From positions 1-7,751 of the forward strand of contig CAVIJF010000053.1 in NCBI GenBank assembly GCA_963643175.1: a DNA stretch of 7,751 bases, in the 5' to 3' direction. Positions 1 through 5,611 of this stretch are shown in pieces. Every line of letters begins with the position of its first letter. The first letter of the stretch is position 1. The translations under genes and the position numbers were made by a program. A model generated the notes under the pieces. That model ran no database searches and was not told the DNA's origin. It saw nothing but the letters and a program-made list of their open reading frames with translations. The DNA comes from CAMEON01 sp963643175 (GTDB lineage: Bacteria; Bacillota; Clostridia; Oscillospirales; CAG-272).

Positions 1-23
1 TGCAAGGGGCGAAGCCCCTTGCA
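1..23. repeat. Perfect hairpin at the window edge
   Basis: A 10-bp perfect inverted repeat (TGCAAGGGGC / GCCCCTTGCA) with a GAA loop. On the plus strand it is followed by AAAAGATAAC, with no T-run. On the minus strand the 3' flank lies outside the window. It could be the terminator stem of a gene to the left or a dispersed palindromic repeat; the sequence does not decide. Confidence 0.5.
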
Positions 24-41
24 AAAGATAACTTTGGTTCT

Positions 42-80
42 CCCCCTTCCCCGGTGGGGCAGGGGGTCGGGGGGATGGGG
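42..80 (+). other. G-tract block: possible G-quadruplex competing with a C/G hairpin
   Basis: Positions 56-80 contain four G-runs of 4, 5, 6 and 4, separated by two-base spacers (CA, TC, AT), a textbook G-quadruplex pattern. The C-rich stretch at 42-52 can instead pair with 56-66 as an 11-bp stem with one T/C mismatch and a GGT loop. The two folds are mutually exclusive. The block lies about 100 bp upstream of the lipoprotein promoter. Whether it folds in vivo cannot be told from sequence. Confidence 0.55.
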
Positions 81-119
81 AAAAGAAAAACAGGAGAGGG
101 CAGGGAAGACCGGCAACGC

Positions 120-139
120 CGGGGGCAATCCCGCCCCCG
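120..139. repeat. GC-rich hairpin upstream of the lipoprotein promoter
   Basis: A 7-bp perfect inverted repeat (CGGGGGC / GCCCCCG) with a 6-base loop. No T-run follows on either strand, so it is not a canonical terminator. I see no gene in 1-261; this stretch holds only hairpins, the G-tract block and the promoter. Confidence 0.4.
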
Positions 140-178
140 AAAATAAGCCCCGCCGCTGTGAAATTTAACAAAGAATAC

Positions 179-207
179 TTGATTTTTTCCGCGAAACGGT
201 GTATCAT
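179..207 (+). promoter_or_regulatory. Sigma-A type promoter of the FKBP lipoprotein gene
   Basis: A -35 box TTGATT (179-184) and a -10 box TATCAT (202-207) are separated by exactly 17 bases, with A/T-rich sequence upstream. Transcription would start near 214, about 48 bases before the chosen start codon. This also argues against an in-frame GTG at 199, which lies between the two boxes. Confidence 0.65.
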
Positions 208-261
208 GGGGAGCGATACCTTCGGCGCTCCCACGGAGCGCAATTCCACACAGAGGAGAAC

Positions 262-1584
262 ATGAACCGAATGAAAATCGCAAAGATCACCCTGCTTGCC
301 ATGGCGGTGGCGCTGTTTACCTGCCTATTCCTGCTGGTCGCCTGCAACGAGACCGGCGGAGATTCCGCAACCGAAACATCAACCGCGACCGATACCGCAA
401 CCGCAACGGATGCCACCGATTCCGGAACCGGCACCTCCAGCCTGAACGAGGACGTGACCGCACCGGTGCGCTATGACTACCTGTCCGCCAATGTGTCTGC
501 CGACGTGGAGATTGAGCCGTCGGATTACACCGACATGAAGCTCACCCTGCCTGCCAGCCTGAACATAACCGACGAGGACGCGATGGACTATATTAATCAG
601 ACGGTTCTGTTTGAGTACCGCGTTGCCGACAACGGCACCGAGAAGATGACCGATAAGAAGATGAAGAAGGGCGACTCTGCGTTCATCTATTATAAGGGCG
701 AGATTGACGGCAAGGAGTTCACGGGCGGCTCCAACTGGGACGACACATCCCCCTATGAGCTGAAGCTCGGCTCCGGTACCTTCATCCCCGGCTTTGAGGA
801 CGGACTGATTGACATCATCCCCGCGCTGACTTCCAAGGAAAGCCCCGTCGCGGTCAAGGCGACCTTCCCGGAGGATTACGGAAACGAGGAGCTGAACGGC
901 AAGGAGGCAACCTTCTACGTGGTGGTGGAGTACGCTGTTCAGTATTCCCTGCCGGAGTATAACCGGGAGTTCGTGGAGAATACGCTGAAGTACTCTGCCA
1001 AGAAGGACGTGTACGCCAGCGACGCGGAGTACTTGCAGGAGTACTGCACGTATATCCGCCAGCAGCTGGAATCCAAGGTCGCCGAGCAGGTGGAGTACGC
1101 CAAGACCGATGCACTCTGGACCTACCTGACCGGAAAGGCGGTCTGCAAAAATCTGCCGCAGTCCGAGGTTGATTTCTACTATGACTCTTACCTCAGCCAG
1201 ATAAAGTCGGCATACAGCCAGTATTCCACTTACTACGGCACAACCTTCACCGAGATTTATCCCGACGAGGCACACTTCTCTGTCTGGTATATGGGGCTGA
1301 AGTCTGCCGACACATGGGAGGAGGAGCTGAAGCAGCTTGCCGTCCGGCTGGTGCAGAAGGACATGATTACGCACGCCATTGCCGAGAAGGAAAACATGGA
1401 AACCGTCTCCGATGAGGAGTACCAGGAGGTCGTGGAATACTGGGTGGAGCAGTACTCCGGACAGATGACCTCGGACGAAATCGTCAAGAGCATGGGTGAG
1501 TTGTATCTCCGGCAGTCCGCGCTGGCGGATCGCATGAGCGATTGGCTCATGGAGCACGCGACCTTCACCTTTGCCGAGAAGTGA
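262..1584 (+). CDS. FKBP-type (trigger-factor-like) peptidyl-prolyl isomerase lipoprotein
   Basis: This 440-residue protein is probably a membrane-anchored extracytoplasmic folding factor that isomerises X-Pro bonds in exported proteins. Residues 1-27 form a lipoprotein signal peptide ending in the lipobox LVAC, with Cys28 as the lipidated residue. Residues 29-60 are a Ser/Thr/Ala/Asp-rich linker of the kind that spaces a domain from the membrane. The FKBP domain spans about 134-224, with the trigger-factor-like signatures GSGTFIPGFEDGL (170-182), TFPEDYG (201-207) and ELNGKEATFYVVV (210-222). Residues 235-440 are charged, probably helical, and resemble the C-terminal chaperone part of trigger factor or SurA-like proteins. 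I chose the ATG at 262 because AGAGGAGA lies just upstream and the signal peptide begins there; an upstream in-frame GTG lies in the promoter. It is monocistronic and ends at a shared terminator. It is not cytosolic trigger factor itself: the ribosome-binding domain is absent. Its client proteins are unknown. Confidence 0.88.
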   Translation: MNRMKIAKITLLAMAVALFTCLFLLVACNETGGDSATETSTATDTATATDATDSGTGTSSLNEDVTAPVRYDYLSANVSADVEIEPSDYTDMKLTLPASLNITDEDAMDYINQTVLFEYRVADNGTEKMTDKKMKKGDSAFIYYKGEIDGKEFTGGSNWDDTSPYELKLGSGTFIPGFEDGLIDIIPALTSKESPVAVKATFPEDYGNEELNGKEATFYVVVEYAVQYSLPEYNREFVENTLKYSAKKDVYASDAEYLQEYCTYIRQQLESKVAEQVEYAKTDALWTYLTGKAVCKNLPQSEVDFYYDSYLSQIKSAYSQYSTYYGTTFTEIYPDEAHFSVWYMGLKSADTWEEELKQLAVRLVQKDMITHAIAEKENMETVSDEEYQEVVEYWVEQYSGQMTSDEIVKSMGELYLRQSALADRMSDWLMEHATFTFAEK

Positions 1585-1594
1585 GGCGTATCAC

Positions 1595-1640
1595 CCGGAA
1601 AAGAAAAGCGCACGGATGTCCGTGCGCTTTTCTTTTCCGG
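1595..1640. terminator. Bidirectional intrinsic terminator between convergent genes
   Basis: Two perfectly complementary 22-base arms (1595-1616 and 1619-1640) form the stem. A GC-rich core (GCGCACGG at 1608-1615, CCGTGCGC at 1620-1627) is flanked by AAAAGAAAA on one side and TTTTCTTTT on the other. Each strand therefore shows a GC stem followed by a U-rich tract. It serves the lipoprotein gene (plus) and mscL (minus). Confidence 0.9.
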
Positions 1641-1661
1641 AGTGTCGGATTATTCAGCGGT

Positions 1662-2198
1662 TCACTTGTTTTTGACCGCTTCAACCAGCTCTGCCAACAG
1701 CTTTTCCTGACGGAGAATGGCATCTTCCACTGCGGTCTGGCGGGCGGCAACCGCTTCCTCGGCAGCCTTGGCAGCTTCCGCGGCGGCATCGGCTTCCGCC
1801 TGTGCGGCAGCTTTGGCGGCTTCCGCTTCGGCAATCTTCTTTGCCTCCAGCGCGTTCTTGGCGTGCATCATCACGCGGAGCACGAGGAAGATGCAGAACG
1901 CAACCAGAATAAAATCCAGAATGGTCTGCAGCCACGTTCCCCACAGAATGGCAACCTCCGGCACCGCCTCGGTGGTTTCGGTGGCTTCCACGCCCTTGCG
2001 GAGCACGGTCTTGATGTTATCCAGATCGGTTCCGTCAGTCAGAAGGCTGACGCAGGGGTTGATGATGTAATTGACCAGCCCCGTCACAATCTTGCCGAAC
2101 GCGCCGCCGATGACAACACCGACTGCCATATCCACCACGTTTCCCCGCGTGATGAATGCTTTGAAATCAGACCAGAATCCGCCTTTCTTTTCAGACAT
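1662..2198 (-). CDS. mscL: Large-conductance mechanosensitive channel MscL with extended C-terminus
   Basis: MscL is a homopentameric inner-membrane channel that opens under membrane tension and releases solutes during osmotic downshock. The 178-residue product has the family N-terminus (FWSDFKAFITRGNVVDMAVG, residues 8-27), TM1 at about 18-46 with the Gly/Ala-rich GVVIGGAFGKIV pore helix, a periplasmic loop at about 47-80 and TM2 at about 82-110. Residues 114-178 are unusual: a long Ala/Glu/Lys helix (EAEAAKAAAQAEADAAAEAA and on) ending in an amphipathic charged segment. The E. coli protein is 136 residues long, so this cytoplasmic tail is about 40 residues longer than usual. The ATG at 2198 is supported by the complete N-terminal signature and a purine-rich AGGCAGGA upstream. 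The gene has its own promoter and shares a terminator with the convergent lipoprotein gene. Confidence 0.95.
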   Translation of the reverse strand: MSEKKGGFWSDFKAFITRGNVVDMAVGVVIGGAFGKIVTGLVNYIINPCVSLLTDGTDLDNIKTVLRKGVEATETTEAVPEVAILWGTWLQTILDFILVAFCIFLVLRVMMHAKNALEAKKIAEAEAAKAAAQAEADAAAEAAKAAEEAVAARQTAVEDAILRQEKLLAELVEAVKNK

Positions 2199-2231
2199 AC
2201 CTCAAAATCCTGCCTTTCGCACGTTTTCTCG

Positions 2232-2246
2232 CGCGGGAACCCCGCG
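2232..2246 (-). other. Small hairpin in the mscL 5' untranslated region
   Basis: A 6-bp perfect palindrome (CGCGGG / CCCGCG, 3-base loop) lies between the predicted mscL transcription start and the RBS. It may stabilise the leader. No regulatory role can be read from it. Confidence 0.3.
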
Positions 2247-2261
2247 TCTGTGTACGCGGAT

Positions 2262-2290
2262 ATTGTACTATAAATTCCGCCGGATGTCAA
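2262..2290 (-). promoter_or_regulatory. Sigma-A promoter of mscL
   Basis: Read on the minus strand, a perfect TTGACA (-35, 2290-2285) is separated by 17 bases from TACAAT (-10, 2267-2262). The transcript would start near 2255, giving a leader of about 57 bases before the mscL ATG. Confidence 0.85.
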
Positions 2291-2544
2291 GGGGAAATTT
2301 CGGCATCGACCGGAAAACAGCTGTTCCTTTTTGCGGAATCACGGTCACGCATCGCGGGGCGATTACGGCATCTCCTGCATCAGCGAGAGAAACAGAACGA
2401 ACGCCAGCCGCTGTCGGTATGCGTCGGTTGGCGGGAGCCAGCCGCCGTGACAGGCATCTATGACCACACTGCGGAACGGAAGGCAGAGGGACGCTGCACA
2501 AACATGCAGCGATGCCTTCCATATCGCGCCGGGCGTCGCAGGAC
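2291..2544. other. Non-coding gap downstream of tldE with strong inverted repeats
   Basis: No convincing gene lies here. Hairpin A (2478-2520) has an 8-bp outer stem (GGAAGGCA / TGCCTTCC), an asymmetric internal loop, a 7-bp inner stem (CGCTGCA / TGCAGCG) and a 6-base loop. Downstream, GGTTGGC (2426-2432) can pair either with GCCAGCC (2437-2443) or, extended by one base, with CGCCAGCC (2402-2409), so two folds compete. A near-direct repeat GCCAGCCGC occurs at 2404 and 2437. Hairpin A begins about 25 bases past the tldE stop but has no T-run, so it is at best a 3'-end stabiliser or a non-canonical terminator. Confidence 0.5.
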
Positions 2545-3828
2545 TTACAGAATCGCCACGCCGCACAGGAGCATTTTGTCCGGTCCCTCGTAGTTGCCGC
2601 GGACAGCGACCGTCCCGGACAGGTGCAGACTGCCCAGCACATCGGACAGCTTGGCGCTCATGGTGATGCCGGTCAGCGGCAGGATTTCGCCGTCCTTATG
2701 GAGGTATGCTAACCGTATCTCGCCGCCGATGTAGTCATTGTACAGGTCAACCTGCAGACCGGACAGGGACACGCACTCAATCCACGGTTCCGCATTCAGT
2801 TTATCCGCCGTCAGACTGCCGGTCGCCAGCTTCAGGCAGGGCAGGTCGCCGGTTTCCGGCTCTCCGAGGTAGGAGGCAAACCGGTGTGCGCCGTAGTATG
2901 CCGACACACTGCCGTCCCGGATGACGGTTGTGTCGGTCAGCGCCACGCCGTCCCCATCAAAGAAGGCGGAGTTGCTGCTGCCGCGCACCTGTCCGCACAG
3001 GGTCAGCGTGAGCGGGTCGCCGGACGACGCATCGCCCTGCAGGGCGTCGCCCTTTTTGCGCAGGTTTGCCTGCACGTACACGTTGGCGTAATTCAGGTCG
3101 CCTGCCAGTTCGGACATCAGCTCGCCAATCTCCTTGCTGCGCAGAACAACTCTTGCTGTCATGGGTGTGGCGGGCCTCTGCGCCCGGCGGCGCAGGGCAA
3201 CCTCCTGCATCTTTTCGGAAATCTCGGCGGTGATGCGTGCCGGGTCAAACTCGGTGAAGGTGTACGCCTCATACAGCTCCACGGAATCCTCCCCTTCCGT
3301 AAAGGTCGGGATGGCTTCGATCATGGCGCGGTATCTGATCTGCGTCTTGTCTACGCCGCGGCTGTTGATTACCCGCACCGTGTCGCGGTACAGGAATATT
3401 TCGGTCGCGTTGATGGAGCCGCCCTCCGTGCAGTCGGCGGCGAAAACCGCGTCCGCAATGTCTGCGGCGAGCGCGTGCGGCTCGGCGTCCTTGAGATTGG
3501 AGGGAAGTTCCGTCTCCAGCGTGCCGCCTTCCGGCAGTTCATACGGCTCATTGAAGACCAGCTTGGCGCGCCCGGCGGCAGAGGCAATCCGTTCCGCCAC
3601 CTCCGCCTCGCCCATGGAACCGTAGACAGAGAAAGTCGAGTCGCCGACCTTTCCGTCGTGGTTGACATAGACAGTCACGCTTACCGTGTCCGTGTCGGTC
3701 GCACGGACTGTTTCCAGCTTCCGGTGGACAAAGAACAGCTCGTAGGAGTCGGTCTTGACAGAGGCGACCCGGTATCCGCTGATGTCCTGGTTCTGCTCCA
3801 GTAGCGCCTGAATATCCTTGATTTTCAT
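2545..3828 (-). CDS. tldE: TldE/PmbA-like subunit of the TldD/TldE protease
   Basis: This 427-residue protein is the non-catalytic partner of TldD. In studied bacteria the TldD/TldE heterodimer is a cytosolic zinc protease that trims unfolded peptides, such as microcin B17 precursor leaders, and degrades CcdA. The product has the U62/PmbA-type layout: an N-terminal mixed region to about residue 200, then a C-terminal beta-rich domain with family-like stretches (GDPLTLTLCGQ, DGDGVALTDTTVIRDG, GEIRLAYLHKDGEILPLTGI). No HExxxH motif is present, as expected for TldE. I chose the ATG at 3828 rather than an in-frame start at 3882 because it overlaps the tldD stop as ATGA, typical of translational coupling; there is only a weak GAGGGTG upstream. 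Sequence is divergent from E. coli PmbA, so the assignment leans on tldD adjacency as well as similarity. Confidence 0.82.
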   Translation of the reverse strand: MKIKDIQALLEQNQDISGYRVASVKTDSYELFFVHRKLETVRATDTDTVSVTVYVNHDGKVGDSTFSVYGSMGEAEVAERIASAAGRAKLVFNEPYELPEGGTLETELPSNLKDAEPHALAADIADAVFAADCTEGGSINATEIFLYRDTVRVINSRGVDKTQIRYRAMIEAIPTFTEGEDSVELYEAYTFTEFDPARITAEISEKMQEVALRRRAQRPATPMTARVVLRSKEIGELMSELAGDLNYANVYVQANLRKKGDALQGDASSGDPLTLTLCGQVRGSSNSAFFDGDGVALTDTTVIRDGSVSAYYGAHRFASYLGEPETGDLPCLKLATGSLTADKLNAEPWIECVSLSGLQVDLYNDYIGGEIRLAYLHKDGEILPLTGITMSAKLSDVLGSLHLSGTVAVRGNYEGPDKMLLCGVAIL

Positions 3829-5222
3829 CCTAACTTCACCCTCACTTTCAGATTCGGTCCGCCGTCCGAGACGCGCACCCATTCCTTGTAGCCCTTACCG
3901 CAGTGTCCGGCGCCGATGACTTCAAAGCCGTCGGAGATCATGGAGATGGACTTGAGCAGATCCGGCACAAAGCCGCTCATGACGACAGGCGAGACGTAGT
4001 GGTCGGTCAGCTTGCCGTCCACGATTTCAATCCCGTACTCCGCCGTGCACTGAATCTGCCAGTTTTTCGGGTCCTCCATGCCGTTGTTGGTTTCAAACAG
4101 CATATAGCCGTGCCGGACGGAGGCTATCATATCCTCCAGCTTATCCGTGCCGCGGTCAAAGAAGGTGTTGGTCATGCGGGCGTATGCCTTGCGGCGGTAG
4201 GACTGCCGACGACTGTTGCCGGACGGCGCACAGCCCAATTCGGCGGCGGAGGCGAGATCGGACAGTCCCGCGACCAGAATGCCGTCCCGGATTATCTGCG
4301 TGTCCTGCGCCAGTACGCCGTCGTCGTCGAAGAAATAGGATGCCGCACTCAGCGTCGCCGCCGCGCCGTCGCGCATATTGGCGATGGGAGACGCGACATA
4401 CTGCCCGACGCAGTGCTTGGCAAGTGCGCGATCCTTGACGAACTGATCCATCTCCACGCCGTGCCCGAATGCCTCGTGCGCGATCAGTCCGGTGATGGAG
4501 CTGTCGGTGATGACATCGTACACGCCCGGTTCGATAGGCGTCGCGTGCGTCAGGCAGAGCGCCTTGTCAGCCAGCCTGTCCACAAGTCCCGGCATGGTCT
4601 GCATCAAATCCGCTATCCGGTTGGAGTAGGCGCTCTCCCGTGCCTGCACCATCCTGCCGTCCCGGCAGATGACCATCAGGTACCCGTTGACCCAGCCGTA
4701 ATGCTGGGACAGTTCGCGGTTCTCAGTGACAAACAGCTTGGAGACCGTGAAGGGCTGAATCATCACGACGGCGTTGAGGAAGCGCTCATTGCGCTTCAGA
4801 ATCTCGTCGCGCAGACCGGTGCAGAAGGACAGCACCTCACCGTCCGTGTAATCCGAGAAATCGGACTCCCGGACAAAATCCTGCTTTAGCGGCAGGTCCT
4901 CCGGAACGGGGCACGCAATCATGCACCCGTCCAGCGCCGGGTCAGCCGTGACCGCCGTGCGGATATGCTCTGCCAGTGCGGCGGGGTCGCCGGTTATGTC
5001 GTCCAGCGAATACTCAAAGAATGCGCGACCGTTGTGCATACGGACAACAAAGCCGCACTCGCCCTCCCCGTCACGGATAGCCGAGGAGCGGCGGTTGGTC
5101 TGGAATACGGTTGCACGGACGTCGGTTCCGAGAATGCTGACGTAGGCAAAACTGCGGCGCAGTTCGGCGACCAATGCGCGGCAGGCGCCGCGTTTCCCGT
5201 CCAGAAAGCTTGAAAATGCCAT
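3825..5222 (-). CDS. tldD: TldD-type zinc metalloprotease, catalytic subunit
   Basis: This 465-residue protein is the catalytic half of the TldD/TldE protease. The zinc-binding helix HEAFGH is at residues 249-254 (His249 and His254 as ligands, Glu250 as catalytic base). The C-terminal GAGHCGKG holds Cys441, matching the third ligand known from E. coli TldD. Other family stretches are DDDGVLAQDTQIIRDGILVAG (about 299-319) and the Arg-rich SGNSRRQSYRRKAYARMTNT (334-353). The length is close to E. coli TldD (481). The ATG at 5222 follows a near-perfect AAGGAGGT at ideal spacing; an in-frame ATG 20 codons upstream lies in the -35 box and is rejected. It is the first gene of the tldD-tldE operon. 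No modification enzyme or obvious natural-product cluster lies next to it in the window, so the substrate is unknown. Confidence 0.93.
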   Translation of the reverse strand: MAFSSFLDGKRGACRALVAELRRSFAYVSILGTDVRATVFQTNRRSSAIRDGEGECGFVVRMHNGRAFFEYSLDDITGDPAALAEHIRTAVTADPALDGCMIACPVPEDLPLKQDFVRESDFSDYTDGEVLSFCTGLRDEILKRNERFLNAVVMIQPFTVSKLFVTENRELSQHYGWVNGYLMVICRDGRMVQARESAYSNRIADLMQTMPGLVDRLADKALCLTHATPIEPGVYDVITDSSITGLIAHEAFGHGVEMDQFVKDRALAKHCVGQYVASPIANMRDGAAATLSAASYFFDDDGVLAQDTQIIRDGILVAGLSDLASAAELGCAPSGNSRRQSYRRKAYARMTNTFFDRGTDKLEDMIASVRHGYMLFETNNGMEDPKNWQIQCTAEYGIEIVDGKLTDHYVSPVVMSGFVPDLLKSISMISDGFEVIGAGHCGKGYKEWVRVSDGGPNLKVRVKLG

Positions 5223-5253
5223 GGAAAACCTCCTTAATACGGTATATGTCAGC

Positions 5254-5282
5254 ATTATATCACATCCGGCGTGTGCCGTCAA
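5254..5282 (-). promoter_or_regulatory. Sigma-A promoter of the tldD-tldE operon
   Basis: On the minus strand, TTGACG (-35, 5282-5277) and a perfect TATAAT (-10, 5259-5254) are separated by 17 bases. Transcription would start near 5247, leaving a short leader of about 25 bases with the AAGGAGG site. No operator or attenuator is visible between promoter and gene. Confidence 0.88.
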
Positions 5283-5288
5283 GGCGCG

Positions 5289-5316
5289 GAAAAAAAGATG
5301 CCGGATTTTTCCGGCA
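5289..5316 (-). terminator. Intrinsic terminator just upstream of the tldD promoter
   Basis: A 7-bp perfect stem (TGCCGGA / TCCGGCA) with a 4-base loop is followed on the minus strand by TCTTTTTTT. It would stop minus-strand transcription entering from the uracil permease side, about 7 bases before the tldD -35 box. It could also be the 3' end of a small RNA made from the 5317-5611 gap. Confidence 0.8.
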
Positions 5317-5325
5317 CCTGCGCCC

Positions 5326-5365
5326 GACCTGCGGCAAAGGGGGCTTGCCCCTTCTGCCGCAGGTC
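5326..5365. repeat. Long inverted repeat in the tldD-permease gap
   Basis: An 11-bp perfect outer stem (GACCTGCGGCA / TGCCGCAGGTC) continues after a single-base bulge into a 6-bp AAGGGG / CCCCTT stem, with a 5-base loop. There is no T-run on either side. It is the longest stem in the series of inverted repeats between 5299 and 5582. Confidence 0.6.
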
Positions 5366-5406
5366 AGGCGGAACATCAGAACCAGCGGCGGCACATCCGT
5401 TTCACG

Positions 5407-5479
5407 CCGCCGCAGCACCTGCGTGCAGGCGGCGGAAAGCGGCAGGCAGGAGAGAATATCCCCGCCGCAAGGAGCGGCG
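5407..5479. repeat. Two further GC-rich hairpins in the gap
   Basis: The first (5407-5435) has a 7-bp CCGCCGC / GCGGCGG stem around an inner GCAC / GTGC stem. The second (5463-5479) has a 6-bp CGCCGC / GCGGCG stem with a 5-base loop. In GC-rich sequence short stems arise by chance, so each alone is weak. I see no convincing gene in 5283-5611; the rest of the gap is unassigned. Confidence 0.35.
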
Positions 5480-5510
5480 TCTGATTCATACGGATTATTC
5501 ATAATACATT

Positions 5511-5547
5511 ACCCCCGGAGCCTGCCTATGTGACAGGCTCCGGGGGT
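5511..5547 (-). terminator. Strong stem downstream of the permease, probable terminator
   Basis: A perfect 14-bp stem (ACCCCCGGAGCCTG / CAGGCTCCGGGGGT) with a 9-base loop lies about 65 bases beyond the permease stop codon. On the minus strand it is followed by AATGTATTATG, only weakly U-rich. Position and stability suggest it ends the permease transcript, but the tail is poor. On the plus strand the tail is AGTTTGTG, also poor. Confidence 0.55.
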
Positions 5548-5560
5548 AGTTTGTGCAGGG

Positions 5561-5582
5561 CAGGCGGAAATGATTCCGCCTG
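5561..5582. repeat. Hairpin directly after the permease gene
   Basis: A 9-bp perfect inverted repeat (CAGGCGGAA / TTCCGCCTG) with an ATGA loop lies about 30 bases past the permease stop. No T-run follows. Together with the 5511-5547 stem it may protect the 3' end of the permease mRNA. Confidence 0.45.
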
Positions 5583-5611
5583 TCGGAAAACCGGCAACAG
5601 CCGCTGGCGGT

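Noticed and set aside
199..261. In-frame upstream extension of the lipoprotein start
   Set aside because: The GTG at 199 lies between the -35 and -10 boxes. Extending would bury the signal peptide behind 21 residues, and the ATG at 262 has a good RBS.
379..1557. Long open frame on the minus strand opposite the lipoprotein gene (392 codons)
   Set aside because: It is antisense to a gene with a clear signal peptide, FKBP domain, RBS and promoter. Its translation is Leu/Val/Gly/His-rich with no recognisable domain, typical of a GC-biased shadow frame.
1740..1850. GCC/GCG-rich low-complexity stretch as a tandem repeat
   Set aside because: It is the codon pattern of the Ala/Glu-rich MscL tail; no exact tandem unit is maintained at the DNA level.
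2363..2566. Small minus-strand frame after tldE with a VVIDACHGG stretch
   Set aside because: The stretch superficially resembles amidase or caspase motifs, but the frame starts with a GTG inside tldE without an RBS, is only 67 codons, and overlaps strong hairpins. Judged chance.
2884..4889. Two long plus-strand frames opposite tldE and tldD
   Set aside because: Both are shadows of the tldD-tldE operon, with no RBS, no domain and His/Arg/Gly-rich composition.
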